Origin: Martelella mediterranea
GTDB lineage: Bacteria; Pseudomonadota; Alphaproteobacteria; Rhizobiales; Rhizobiaceae
Reading direction: 5' to 3'
Length of the DNA: 64,000 bases
Assembly: GCA_003001975.1 (NCBI GenBank)
Contig: PVUG01000010.1
Coordinates: 90,988 to 154,987 of the forward strand
Below the pieces are notes generated by a model that saw only the letters and a list, made by a program, of their open reading frames with translations, was not told the DNA's origin and made no database searches. The first letter of the stretch is position 1, and each line of letters opens with the position of its first letter. A program made the position numbers and the translations under genes. Positions 35,100-43,882 of the stretch are shown in pieces.

Positions 35100-35918
35100 T
35101 TACCAGGATGTGAAGCCGCCATCGACGACGACATTGGACCCGGTCATGTAAGAGGAGGCATCCGAAGCCAGGAAGCGGATGACGCCGTTATACTCATCGA
35201 CCTCAGCCTGACGGCCAAGCGGAACACGCTCGAGGAAGGCGTCGATGAATTCCTTGTCATAGGAGCCGGTTTTCACACCGCCGAAAGAGACGATATTGCA
35301 ACGAACCTTTTTCGGCGCCCAATAGGTGGCAAGATAGCGCGTCAGGTTCAAAAGGCCGGATTTTGAAGCGGCATAGGATACGGCCTTGACGAAGGGCACG
35401 CCATCACGCTCAAGCCGATAGGCATAAAGAGCCTGATTGGGGGAAACCATGCCATACATCGATCCGACGTTGATGATGGAGCCGCGTTCTTTTTCAGCCA
35501 TCTTGGTGCCGACTACCTGACTGGTCAGCATAACCCCGGTCAGGTTGGTGTCGATGATCTCATCCCAGTATTTCTGAGGATACTCCTCGAAGGGAGCATT
35601 CTGGTCGGCAGCACCATCCGGTTTGGAATCGATGCCGGCATTGTTCACGAGAATATGCGGGACACCCCAGTCCGCAATCACCTGATCGGTCGCAGCCTGA
35701 AGTGCTTCCTTGTCGGTGACCGAAGCCTCGTAGACCCGGATGCGATCTTCAAGACCGGGGAATTTTTCCGCGACCTGTGCGGCAGAAAACGGACGACGTG
35801 AGAAGATCGCTACCCTTGCGCCGGCCTCTGCCAGTGATTTGGAAAACTGAGTGCCAAGCTGTCCGAGACCACCGGTAACAACAGCGATGCGACCTTCGAC
35901 GGAGAACATGTTGTCCAT
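35100..35918 (-). CDS. Short-chain dehydrogenase/reductase (SDR)
   Basis: A 272-residue classical SDR. The cofactor motif TGGLGQLG is at residues 15-22, NNAG follows strand 4, and the catalytic Tyr-Lys pair is in SYAASKSG with the upstream Ser in INVGSMYG. The end VVVDGGFTSW is typical. It lies downstream of tctA in the same direction and presumably oxidises the hydroxy-acid or polyol taken up by TctABC, or a product of it. Substrate cannot be read from the sequence. Confidence 0.88.
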   Translation of the reverse strand: MDNMFSVEGRIAVVTGGLGQLGTQFSKSLAEAGARVAIFSRRPFSAAQVAEKFPGLEDRIRVYEASVTDKEALQAATDQVIADWGVPHILVNNAGIDSKPDGAADQNAPFEEYPQKYWDEIIDTNLTGVMLTSQVVGTKMAEKERGSIINVGSMYGMVSPNQALYAYRLERDGVPFVKAVSYAASKSGLLNLTRYLATYWAPKKVRCNIVSFGGVKTGSYDKEFIDAFLERVPLGRQAEVDEYNGVIRFLASDASSYMTGSNVVVDGGFTSW

Positions 35919-36022
35919 GATTTTGTCCTTTCAAAAAGGGTGGAAGTTTGAATTTGAAGATGTGTCCCGGCGACCGGTCAGGGAAAAACCTGAGGCGGCA
36001 ATGGTCACCGGAATGGGAGAGG

Positions 36023-37558
36023 TCATGGTGTTTCCTCAGCAGTAGCAGTATCCGGGTTTTCAGGGCCCGCGCGCCGGAATACGATGACCGCGTGGATCGC
36101 AGTTGCCAGAAGGATGAGGCAGACGGAAACGCCAAGGGTTGCTGCAATTGGCCGTTCGAAAAAGCCCATCAGATTGCCGCCGGAAATCTGCATCGACATG
36201 ATGAAGTTGCGTTCCAGAACCGGACCAAGAACCAGGCCAAGGATGACCGGCGCAATCGGAAAGCCGTTGCGCTCCATGACATAGCCGGCAATGCCGGAAA
36301 TCAGCATGATCCAGACACCAAACAGGGTGTTGTTCACGGCATAGGATCCGAGGAAGCAGCAGGCCAGAATGATCGGGACGATGACTGATCGCGGGATCGA
36401 CAGGACGTGTCGGGCAAGCTTGATCGCGGCGTAACCAAGCGGGAACAGCAGCAGGTTGGCGGCGAAGAAGCAGAGAATGATCGCTGTCGGCATCGAGGGG
36501 TTTTCCGCGAACAGCCGGGGACCGGGATTGACGCCCTTCATGAACAGGACACCGACCGCGATCGCGGTGACCGCGTCTCCGGGTATGCCGAAAACCAGTG
36601 CGGGTATCCATGCACTGGAAAGGCCGGCATTGTTCGACGATGTTGATTCGATCAAGCCTTCCGGGTGGCCTGTACCATACTTCTCAGGTGTCCTGGAGAA
36701 GCGCTTGCTCATTCCGTAGGCGATCCAGGCGGCCAGATCGCCACCAATGCCCGGCAGTGCACCGACAACCGTTCCAAGAGATGCGCCGCGCAGGAAGGAG
36801 AAAGGATATTTCCGGAACAGTCCGAAAACGCCCTGAAATGGCGTAATCTTTCCGAGCTTCGGCATTTCGCCGCCGCCTGTCTGTTTGGTGGTGAACCCAC
36901 GCAGAATCTCGGAAAAGGCAAACATGCCAATCATCACCGGAATAAATGAAACACCTCCCATCAGTTCTATCTGACCGAAGACGAACCGGGGCGCGCCGGT
37001 GGTGATGTCGAGCCCGACAGTGGAGATCAGCAGGCCGATCAGTAGCGAAACAAAGCCGCGGGCCGCATCATTGCCGGAGACAAGTGCACAGGTTAGAAGG
37101 CCCAGCACCGCAAGCCAGAAGAATTCGAAGCTGGAGAAGTTTAGGGAGAATTTCGCCAGAAGTGGCCCGGTCAGAAGCAGGACACAGGCACCGACAAGAC
37201 CGCCCGTTGCGGAGAAGAAGAACCCAATGGACAGCGCTGTGTTGGCTTTGCCATGCACTGTCATCTGGTAGGCTTCGTCTGTATAGGCTGCCGATGCCGG
37301 CGTGCCTGGAATGCGCAAAAGCGTGCCAGGCATATCACCGGCTGAAATCGCCATGGCTGTCGATGAAACGATCAGCGCGATGGCAGGTACCGGCGCCATG
37401 TAGAAGGTCACCGGTACCAGCAGCGCCGTCGACATTGTTGCCGTCAACCCCGGCAGAGCACCAATGAACAGGCCGTAAACTGCGCCGAGCAGGATGGCGA
37501 GCAACACATCGGTCTGCATAACGATTGAAAACGCCTGAAGCAGTGTTTCGGTGCTCAT
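36023..37558 (-). CDS. tctA: Tripartite tricarboxylate transporter large subunit (TctA)
   Basis: A 511-residue membrane protein with about 12 segments. GLFIGALPGLTATMSTALLVP near the start and GALPGIGGDLAAWIAYG in the middle are the duplicated TctA signature. The start at 37558 has a GGGAGGA site and overlaps the tctB stop as ATGA; the longer frame is spurious. With TctB and TctC it imports a carboxylate. Confidence 0.92.
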   Translation of the reverse strand: MSTETLLQAFSIVMQTDVLLAILLGAVYGLFIGALPGLTATMSTALLVPVTFYMAPVPAIALIVSSTAMAISAGDMPGTLLRIPGTPASAAYTDEAYQMTVHGKANTALSIGFFFSATGGLVGACVLLLTGPLLAKFSLNFSSFEFFWLAVLGLLTCALVSGNDAARGFVSLLIGLLISTVGLDITTGAPRFVFGQIELMGGVSFIPVMIGMFAFSEILRGFTTKQTGGGEMPKLGKITPFQGVFGLFRKYPFSFLRGASLGTVVGALPGIGGDLAAWIAYGMSKRFSRTPEKYGTGHPEGLIESTSSNNAGLSSAWIPALVFGIPGDAVTAIAVGVLFMKGVNPGPRLFAENPSMPTAIILCFFAANLLLFPLGYAAIKLARHVLSIPRSVIVPIILACCFLGSYAVNNTLFGVWIMLISGIAGYVMERNGFPIAPVILGLVLGPVLERNFIMSMQISGGNLMGFFERPIAATLGVSVCLILLATAIHAVIVFRRAGPENPDTATAEETP

Positions 37559-38028
37559 GGCAAAATTCCTCCCAGAATGCCGGTGGGCAGAGGCACCAGC
37601 AACCCTTTTGAAAAGCCGAAGTAGAGCAGGAGAACGACGACAGGGCAGATAACTGTGGTCAGGGGCCAGGATGCGCCCATAAGCAGCATCAGCACGACCA
37701 TGTAGATCATCGCGTAAAGGGGAAAACCGACCGACTGGAACACAAGAATGCCGACGAGCAGTCCTGCGAGTGTCCAGAAGGCTGCAGCCTTCTTGCGCCA
37801 AGGCACACGCCATTCAGAAAGGTCGAACAGCTTTTCGCCAGCGCCGACTATGAAGCCGCCAAGACCAATCGCAACACCCAGTCCGACGAATCCGATGCCG
37901 ATCAGCATCGGCATAAGATCCGCACCGAAACGCACGCCCGGGACTGTGGGAAGCTGGGAAGCTCCCACAATCACGGCCACTCCAAAGAGCGACAGAGCGG
38001 GTCCGGTAATCCGGTCGCTGATTTTCAT
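37555..38028 (-). CDS. tctB: Tripartite tricarboxylate transporter small subunit (TctB)
   Basis: A 157-residue protein with four hydrophobic segments in the arrangement of TctB. It sits between tctC and tctA, with ATGA overlap to tctA. The sequence is poorly conserved in this family, so the call rests on topology and context. Confidence 0.85.
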   Translation of the reverse strand: MKISDRITGPALSLFGVAVIVGASQLPTVPGVRFGADLMPMLIGIGFVGLGVAIGLGGFIVGAGEKLFDLSEWRVPWRKKAAAFWTLAGLLVGILVFQSVGFPLYAMIYMVVLMLLMGASWPLTTVICPVVVLLLYFGFSKGLLVPLPTGILGGILP

Positions 38029-38048
38029 TGCAAGTTACTCCGGAAGCG

Positions 38049-39029
38049 TTACTTCGCCAGCCCCAGAACCTTCATGGTTTCGGCCAAACCTTCATAATCG
38101 GCGTAAACCGTGTCTTTGAACGTCGCAGAATCCTGATAGGCAACGGAGAAACCGCGCGAAGACATGAACATCTGGAAGTCCGGATCATTGCAGATTTCCT
38201 GCAGGGCTGCGGCCAGCGCAGTCACGGTTTCTTCCGGCATACCATCCGGTCCGGCAAGACCACGGAACGGCATTGGCGACCACTGAACATCCAGTGCTTC
38301 CGTGGTCGTCGGGATATCCGGGAAGAGCGGGCTGCGTTCGTCAGCAATCAGAGCCAGCGTCTTCACTTCTCCTGCTTCAACCAGAGAAAGGGCCTCAGCT
38401 GGCGAGGTCGAAACGACATCGATTGCACCAGCGGCAAGCTGCTGCAAAGCCGGAGAGGAACCGTCTGAGGCAACCCAAGGGCTGGCATCGGGCGCGATGC
38501 CAAGCTTGTTCAAGAGGCCGGCCCATGCCAGATGCGAAAGCCCGCCGCGGTTGGCGCCCGAGGCTGTAATCGTGCCCGGGTTCGCCTGAACGTTATCAAT
38601 CAGCGCCTGAACATCGCCGAAGTCGGCCTCAGCCTGCACATTGATACCGATGGCATCGGCATTGTATCGACCGATATAATCGTAGTCATGCGGCGTTACG
38701 CCAGGAAGGCCCTGCGTTTCATACATCGTGCTTTCGATGGTGATTACGCCAATTGTGTAGCCGTCCGGCTTGGCATTGGCGATTGCCGAGTGGCCGACCA
38801 GACCGCCGCCGCCGGTGCGATTTACGACGTTAAACGGCTGGCCGAATTTTTCTTCCAGATCCGCTGCGACCGCGCGAGCAGTGGCGTCGGTTCCGCCGCC
38901 AGCTGACCACGGAACGATGATTGTTACGGCGCGCTCCGGCCATTCAGCATGGGCAGCGCTCGCCAACCCCAGAAGGGCGGCAGCCGTGACGGACGTGTGA
39001 ATCAAAGTCTTCAGTGTGGATTTCATCAT
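38049..39029 (-). CDS. tctC: Tripartite tricarboxylate transporter receptor (TctC/Bug family)
   Basis: A 326-residue periplasmic receptor. The signal peptide ends AAHAEWPERAVTIIVPWSAGG, which runs into the family-typical beta-strand and Gly-rich loop. GHSAIANAKPDGYTIG and FRGLAGPDGMPEE are further Bug-family motifs. First gene of the leftward tctC-tctB-tctA-SDR operon, divergent from the GntR regulator. Confidence 0.9.
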   Translation of the reverse strand: MMKSTLKTLIHTSVTAAALLGLASAAHAEWPERAVTIIVPWSAGGGTDATARAVAADLEEKFGQPFNVVNRTGGGGLVGHSAIANAKPDGYTIGVITIESTMYETQGLPGVTPHDYDYIGRYNADAIGINVQAEADFGDVQALIDNVQANPGTITASGANRGGLSHLAWAGLLNKLGIAPDASPWVASDGSSPALQQLAAGAIDVVSTSPAEALSLVEAGEVKTLALIADERSPLFPDIPTTTEALDVQWSPMPFRGLAGPDGMPEETVTALAAALQEICNDPDFQMFMSSRGFSVAYQDSATFKDTVYADYEGLAETMKVLGLAK

Positions 39030-39106
39030 AACCTCCCGTTGTGTGCCTTGTATGTTTCCGCCTCCAACGCGAAACTACAAGAAACTAACACTTGACTTAT
39101 GACTCA

Positions 39107-39123
39107 TGACATATGTACTGTCA
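39107..39123. promoter_or_regulatory. Candidate GntR/FadR operator in the tctC-gntR divergent region
   Basis: TGACATATGTACTGTCA is an inverted repeat with TGACA and TGTCA arms and a seven-base centre. A second palindrome ATGACTCAT (39099-39107) abuts it, and ATGAC occurs twice in direct order. A TTGACT (39092-39097) could be a -35 element of the rightward promoter. Position and symmetry fit autoregulation and control of tctC by the adjacent regulator. Confidence 0.5.
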
Positions 39124-39144
39124 ACAGGCGAAAGGATGCTGGTT

Positions 39145-39915
39145 ATGAACTCTGACATCGGTATCGATAACGAAATGCAGTTCCGTCGACGTGGCCGTCT
39201 GCACTCGGAGGTCTCGAAAATCCTGGAGAACCGGATTCTCGCGGGTGAGCTGAAGGTCGGCGATCGTCTCTCATCTGAAAGTGCAATTGCCAAAGAGTTC
39301 GGTGTCTCGACGCGTGCTGTGCGTGAAGCTGTGCAGGAGCTTGAGGTTAAGGGGCTGGTGCACCGTCGCCACGGCGAGCGAACCGAAGTCGTACGCGACG
39401 ATGTGGATGGTTATCTCGATACGCTGGCCATTACGGTTCGCCAGCGGTTTTCCACGGATCCGGACTATCTGCTGCAACTGATGGCGGTGCGTCGGATGAT
39501 TGAGTCTGAAGTTCTTGAACTGCTCACCGACAATGAAACGCCCGTCACACCGGAGGTCACCGCGGCCTTGGATGCGATGCGCGAGGCGCGAGATAACAGG
39601 GACTTTTCTGGTTTTGTCAATGCCGATGCAGAGTTCCACCTGGCGCTGGTGCACGCCACCGGCAATCAGATTCTTCATCTGATTTACGACAACCTCGCCG
39701 GTCTCATCAACGATGTGATCCATGTGTCCAGCCGGGTGCCGACCAAATCGCTGGATGAGGCTTATTCGGAACACGCCAGCATCTATGACCTGATCATTGC
39801 ACGCGACAAAGCTGGTGCGAAAGCGCTTCTGCGCGCGCAGATCGACAGCAGCGCCAGCTATTTGCGTCAGGCGATTGAGAAATCCAACCAGAAAAAGGCC
39901 AGAAAAGAGGATTGA
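39145..39915 (+). CDS. GntR-family regulator, FadR subfamily
   Basis: A 256-residue regulator. The winged helix-turn-helix (GELKVGDRLSSESAIAKEFG, then STRAVREAVQELEVKGLV) is followed by an all-helical FCD effector domain with the metal-binding set (NADAEFHLALVHATGN; EHASIYDLI). Such domains sense organic acids. The start at 39145 is set by AAAGGA eight bases upstream. The stop lies one base before the RraA-like gene, so both form one unit divergent from tctC. Confidence 0.87.
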   Translation: MNSDIGIDNEMQFRRRGRLHSEVSKILENRILAGELKVGDRLSSESAIAKEFGVSTRAVREAVQELEVKGLVHRRHGERTEVVRDDVDGYLDTLAITVRQRFSTDPDYLLQLMAVRRMIESEVLELLTDNETPVTPEVTAALDAMREARDNRDFSGFVNADAEFHLALVHATGNQILHLIYDNLAGLINDVIHVSSRVPTKSLDEAYSEHASIYDLIIARDKAGAKALLRAQIDSSASYLRQAIEKSNQKKARKED

Positions 39916-39916
39916 A

Positions 39917-40579
39917 ATGGCTGAATTTGATTATTCGGACACCGATTGGGAGGCAATCGAGCGCCTGAAAAAATGGTATTCGGGCGATATTCACGACAGT
40001 ATGGAAGCGCTTGGCCTCTGGGGTTGCCTGGAGGGTATTTCGCTTCTGGGGGCTCTTGCTGACGGAGATGTGGTCTGCGGCCCTGCCGTTACGGTTCTGT
40101 TCGAGCCGTCCGATCGCAAGGGCGAGCCGCAGGATGTCTATCACAACGCCATCGACAATGCCCCCAAGGGCGGCATCATGGTGTGCGATGCCTCCTGTGC
40201 GCCGGGCTCATGCTCCGGCGAACTGATGAGCACGGGTGCCAAGACCCATGGCTGTGTGGCGACGATCGTAAACGGAACGGTTCGCGATCTGGCGCAGGTG
40301 CGGGCGCTTGGCTATCCGCTGTTCGGAACCATGCCGAGCCCAATCGGAGTGACCGGTAAAAAGGAACCGAAGAAAAGTCAGGTTCCGCTTCAGATCGGAA
40401 AAACGACCGTTCGTCCGGGCGATGTGATTTTCGGGGATGTTGACGGTGTCGTCGTGATCCGGAAGGAACACCTTAAAGCCGTCGCCGATCAGGCCGATGC
40501 TCTTGGCAAGGAAGAGGCGGCCACTCGCGACCGTATTCTGGCCGGTGAAAAGCTTCAGGAAATCTGGCCTGCAAGCTGA
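39917..40579 (+). CDS. RraA-like protein / HMG-type aldolase family
   Basis: A 220-residue member of the RraA family, which includes regulators of RNase E and class II 4-hydroxy-4-methyl-2-oxoglutarate aldolases. VNGTVRDLAQVRALGYPLF carries the metal- and pyruvate-binding Arg-Asp pair. PGDVIFGDVDGVVVI is also conserved. The start at 39917 directly follows the GntR stop; the long upstream extension is a read-through of the GntR frame. Next to a TctABC importer and an SDR, a metabolic role (aldolase or decarboxylase on a keto-acid) is more likely than RNase control. Confidence 0.85.
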   Translation: MAEFDYSDTDWEAIERLKKWYSGDIHDSMEALGLWGCLEGISLLGALADGDVVCGPAVTVLFEPSDRKGEPQDVYHNAIDNAPKGGIMVCDASCAPGSCSGELMSTGAKTHGCVATIVNGTVRDLAQVRALGYPLFGTMPSPIGVTGKKEPKKSQVPLQIGKTTVRPGDVIFGDVDGVVVIRKEHLKAVADQADALGKEEAATRDRILAGEKLQEIWPAS

Positions 40580-40764
40580 GTATTATCCCTGTCGCCGATG
40601 TCATTGAGAGAACCGTTGATTTCATGAACAGCGGTTCTTTCGCTTTTCAGCCGACTGATGCGCGCTCGGTACGGCTGAGCGGAACGAAGTAATGTGATGG
40701 CGGCGTCGGCCTCTGCTTGCCGAGGCAGTGATGCAACTTACCGTCCTTTGGTAGCGTCCCGTCC

Positions 40765-41302
40765 CAACGCCTTTGAGACAGATTTGGCTTAACGGATAAG
40801 GGAGGAATTTGGCTCATCATAGCTCACGTAAAGGAAGTGACGATGAGACAGAAATCCGGTCAGCAGAAACCGACGGCAGACAAGGCGATCAAGGATATCC
40901 GCCGAGCCACCCGCAAGTCCTATTCCGCTGAGGAGAAAATCCGCATTGTGCTGGAAGGCCTGCGCGGCGAAGACAGTATCGCCGCGCTCTGCCGCCGTGA
41001 GGGTATCGCCGAAAGCATGTATTACACCTGGTCGAAGGAGTTCCTCGAGGCCTGCAAGCGGCGGCTGGCTGGCGATACGGCACGGGCCGCAACGACGGAT
41101 GAGGTAAGGCATCACGTCGGGAAACACGTGATCTGAGAGAGGTCGTGGCCGAGCAGACGCTGGAACTGCGCCTGCTCAAAAAAAAGCATGATCGGGGATG
41201 GGGACGCAGAAGAATGAGATACCCCGCTCCTGAGAAGCTGGAAATCATCCGGCTGGTCGAGCAATCGCACCTGCCGGTGAAGAAGACGCTGGAACAGCTC
41301 GC
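40765..41302 (+). pseudogene. IS3-family remnant, copy 2 (orfA and start of orfB)
   Basis: orfA opens at 40843 (MRQKSGQQKPTADKA) and holds the helix-turn-helix KSYSAEEKIRIVLEGLRG with SIAALCRREGIAESMYYTW. The end is shifted, since the usual KEVVAEQ text resumes only at about 41139 in another frame. The A8-G run at 41179-41187 is where IS3 elements normally slip to make the fused transposase. orfB begins MRYPAPEKLEIIRLVEQSHLPV and breaks after about 29 codons at 41302, where tniB sequence takes over. No catalytic DDE domain remains. Confidence 0.85.
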
Positions 41303-41414
41303 ATTCGCTGAAATACATGGGACGCCGAGGGAGTTTTCGCCGTTCATTGCTCCGAACTATCAAGAGCTTTTTGAGCCGGACAGACTACTGGAGATCCTCA
41401 ACCAGGAAGACTGA
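41303..41414 (+). pseudogene. Second tniB 3' end, fused in frame to IS3 orfB
   Basis: Reads FAEIHGTPREFSPFIAPNYQE to LNQED and stop, matching the last 36 residues of the intact TniB (FAEMHGTPRDFSPFTAPDYQE ... LNQED) with a few changes. The 5' end is joined in frame to the IS3 fragment (frame 41145-41414). The differences show that this is a related, older or separate copy and not a recent duplication. Confidence 0.88.
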
Positions 41415-41445
41415 CCCAGACAGTCTATGAATATTGAATGCGAGA

Positions 41446-41470
41446 AGGTCCGCTCTTAGCGGGCCTTTTT
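41446..41470 (+). terminator. Terminator of the tniB remnant
   Basis: Same stem as at 17878-17903 (AGGTCCGC with GCGGGCCT), with loop TCTTA shifted by one change and five T after it. Confidence 0.75.
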
Positions 41471-41500
41471 CATGGGGATGATCTGGTGGGCTTTTTAGGG

Positions 41501-41526
41501 GTGTGCACTCTTATGCTTCATTGGCA
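41501..41526 (+). repeat. Transposon right-end terminal repeat, second copy
   Basis: All 26 bases equal those at 18046-18071. Here only one repeat is present and it follows directly the sequence that precedes R1 in the intact element, so the interval between R1 and R2 has been lost or was never there. Its CA end lies 39 bases from the stop codon of the leftward LysR gene. Confidence 0.8.
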
Positions 41527-41564
41527 ATTGGTGATGGAGCGAATGACCGTTTCAAAAGGCGGGC

Positions 41565-42452
41565 TCATGCAGCGCCAGCCTCTCGTGTGATCCAGCGCCG
41601 GAAAGCCGCGATCTTGGGAACGGTCAGCTTGTTTGGGTGGACGACAACGAAATAACCTTCCTTGGTTGGGACGGAAGCGTTGATCGCGAGAACCACGCTT
41701 CCGGTTTTCAGAGCGCCGGCAGCATAAACATCCCGCACGACGGCAAGGCCCTGTCCGGCACTGGCGCCTTGGATTAACATGGCGTCGTCGGCATAACTTG
41801 GCCCTTTCGATGCGTTGCGGCCGGCCCTGACGCCAAGCGCGCGAAACCAGGTCGCCCATTCGACCCGGTCGCGATCCTGCAATAGCGGATAGCGCAGGCA
41901 ATCGACCGGATCGGTCAGGGGGCCATCAAGCAGGAGTGAGGGGCTTGCAATCGCGATGAGACGCGGTTCGAACAGCAAGGTGGCGTCAAGACCGGAATAT
42001 TCGCCGGAACCGTGCCGTATCGCAACGTCGACCATGCCGTTATTCATGTCAGCAAGCTGGACCGATGTTTCAACCCGCACCTCTATCTCGGGATGTTGCG
42101 CGGTGAAACCGCCGAGGCGGGGCGCAAGCCAACAGGCGGCAAAAGACGGCGTCGTGCTGATGACCAGAGAACGTGGCTTCGCGCGACGATCTTCGAATAC
42201 CTGAACCGCAGCATCGATCTGCTCAAATCCCGGCGCAACCATGTTGAACAGCCTTAGGCCATGTGCCGACAGCTTCACTTCACGATTGCCGCGTTGAAGC
42301 AGTTTGACCCCAAACCTTGTTTCCAGCGACTTGACCTGCTGGCTCACAGCCCCCGGTGTGACATTCAATTCCAACGCGGCGCGTTTAATGCTGCCTTGCT
42401 GCCCGACTTCGATGAAGGCGCGTAGCGCGCTGAAAGAAACAGGTAGTGTCAT
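41565..42452 (-). CDS. LysR-family regulator, GcvA-like
   Basis: A 295-residue LysR protein. The helix-turn-helix (SALRAFIEVGQQGSIKRAALEL, then VTPGAVSQQVKSLE) and the CWLAPRLGGFTAQHPEIEVRV segment are typical of the GcvA/AmpR branch. It is divergent from an MFS gene with two clear palindromes between them, so it probably controls that pump and itself. Confidence 0.88.
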   Translation of the reverse strand: MTLPVSFSALRAFIEVGQQGSIKRAALELNVTPGAVSQQVKSLETRFGVKLLQRGNREVKLSAHGLRLFNMVAPGFEQIDAAVQVFEDRRAKPRSLVISTTPSFAACWLAPRLGGFTAQHPEIEVRVETSVQLADMNNGMVDVAIRHGSGEYSGLDATLLFEPRLIAIASPSLLLDGPLTDPVDCLRYPLLQDRDRVEWATWFRALGVRAGRNASKGPSYADDAMLIQGASAGQGLAVVRDVYAAGALKTGSVVLAINASVPTKEGYFVVVHPNKLTVPKIAAFRRWITREAGAA

Positions 42453-42461
42453 AAGACAGAG

Positions 42462-42476
42462 TTTAGCTGAACTAAA
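42462..42476. promoter_or_regulatory. LysR-type box between lysR and the MFS gene
   Basis: TTTAGCTGAACTAAA is a perfect inverted repeat (five-base arms and centre) containing T-N11-A. It lies ten bases upstream of the LysR start. Confidence 0.6.
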
Positions 42477-42499
42477 TCATTCGACAACAGAAATGATTT
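42474..42499. promoter_or_regulatory. Second inverted repeat between lysR and the MFS gene
   Basis: AAATCATT and AATGATTT are perfect complements separated by ten bases. The left arm overlaps the first palindrome by three bases, giving the two-site arrangement common for LysR regulators (recognition and activation sites). Confidence 0.5.
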
Positions 42500-42520
42500 G
42501 TCCGACTGGTGCCGAAATGT

Positions 42521-43705
42521 ATGTCTGCATTCATGCAAACTCATCCTCATCAATCTGATCACCTGCCGGCCGCTCTGGTTCGCCTTTTGGCGGTGGGGGC
42601 TGGCGCCTCCGTTGCCAACAGCTACTACAATCAGGCATTTCTCGGCCACCTGACGACGGATTTCGGCTTGGCATCCGGGATCGCAGCCATTGTGCCGGTG
42701 TTGACGCAAGCCGGAAACGCGCTCGGCGTGCTTTTTCTCGCCCCGCTTGGGGATCGACTGGAACGCAAGTCTCTCATCCTCGCGACCATCGGAACTCTGG
42801 TGGCAGCGTTGATCGGCGCGGCCCTCTCGCCAGGCTTCATATGGCTGGCAATCGCAAGCCTTGCGGTTGGCCTGTTTGCCACTGTTGCACAACAGATCGT
42901 TCCTCTCGCCGTGCATCTGGCTCCGCCTTCGGAACGCGGGCGCATTCTCGGCAAAGTGACAGGCGGCATCCTCATCGGCATACTGCTTGCCCGCACCATC
43001 AGTGGCGCAATTTCGGACCTTTGGGGCTGGACATACGTATTCTGGTTTGCTGCCGTCCTGATGACGGCGGTCGCTGTCGCATTGGCCGTCTGGTTACCGC
43101 GCGTACCGCCGACGACTCACTTGAGTTATCCGCGCCTGCTTGGGTCTTTGTGGACACTGATACGGGCACATGCTGCTCTTCGGAGGGCGGTCATGGTGCA
43201 ATTCCTGATCTTTGCAGCCTTTATCGGTTTCTGGTCAAATCTCGCATTGTTGTTGTCTGAACCGCCCTATCAACTCGGTGGCACGGCGGTTGGTCTCTTG
43301 GCGCTTGTCGGTGTCGCAGGCGCGCTTGCGGCTCCTATTGCCGGTGGCTTTGCGGACCGTCAGGGGCCGGCTGTTGTGGTTTCGTTCGGCGCGGCGCTCG
43401 TGGTGCTGGCCTTTCTCATTTTCGGTCTTTGGCGCGGTTCCATCACCGGTTTGATTGTCGGTATTCTGGTTCTGGACCTTGCGGTACAGTCCTCGCAGGT
43501 TGCCAACCAGGCGCGCGTCTATGCGCTTGATCCGACTGCACGCAGCCGACTGAACACGGTATTCATGGCGACCATGCTCGCCGGAGGCGCGGCCGGTGCC
43601 GGTCTCGCCGGTGCTGCATATGCCGCCTGGGGCTGGACCGGGACATGCGTGTTCGGCGCGACGTCATCGGCGCTGGCACTATTTTTGTCCCGGAAATCGA
43701 ATTGA
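42521..43705 (+). CDS. MFS transporter
   Basis: A 394-residue major facilitator protein with about 12 membrane segments. GDRLERKSLI is the loop 2-3 motif. LAVHLAPPSERGRILGKVTGG and LARTISGAISDLWGW place it near the YnfM/AraJ-type exporters. The start at 42521 was preferred over GTG at 42509 but no strong ribosome site marks either. Probably a drug or metabolite exporter under the divergent LysR. Confidence 0.85.
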   Translation: MSAFMQTHPHQSDHLPAALVRLLAVGAGASVANSYYNQAFLGHLTTDFGLASGIAAIVPVLTQAGNALGVLFLAPLGDRLERKSLILATIGTLVAALIGAALSPGFIWLAIASLAVGLFATVAQQIVPLAVHLAPPSERGRILGKVTGGILIGILLARTISGAISDLWGWTYVFWFAAVLMTAVAVALAVWLPRVPPTTHLSYPRLLGSLWTLIRAHAALRRAVMVQFLIFAAFIGFWSNLALLLSEPPYQLGGTAVGLLALVGVAGALAAPIAGGFADRQGPAVVVSFGAALVVLAFLIFGLWRGSITGLIVGILVLDLAVQSSQVANQARVYALDPTARSRLNTVFMATMLAGGAAGAGLAGAAYAAWGWTGTCVFGATSSALALFLSRKSN

Positions 43706-43882
43706 GATTTCGGAACTTGTTTTGCGGCAGGATGCCTGTTTCATCGATACGCGACAATTATAAAGCCAAGGGAATGCCCGTTATGGAACGGCAGGCTATG
43801 ACGCGCTCGCCCAAAAACCGAAAGTCACTCCTGGCCCCGATGTAACCGCCGGTTTGCAGCGCCATCGATACAGCGTTGGCCC

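Noticed and set aside
39917-40579. Naming the RraA-like gene rraA (RNase E inhibitor)
   Set aside because: The family also contains aldolases, and the transporter-dehydrogenase context favours a metabolic role.
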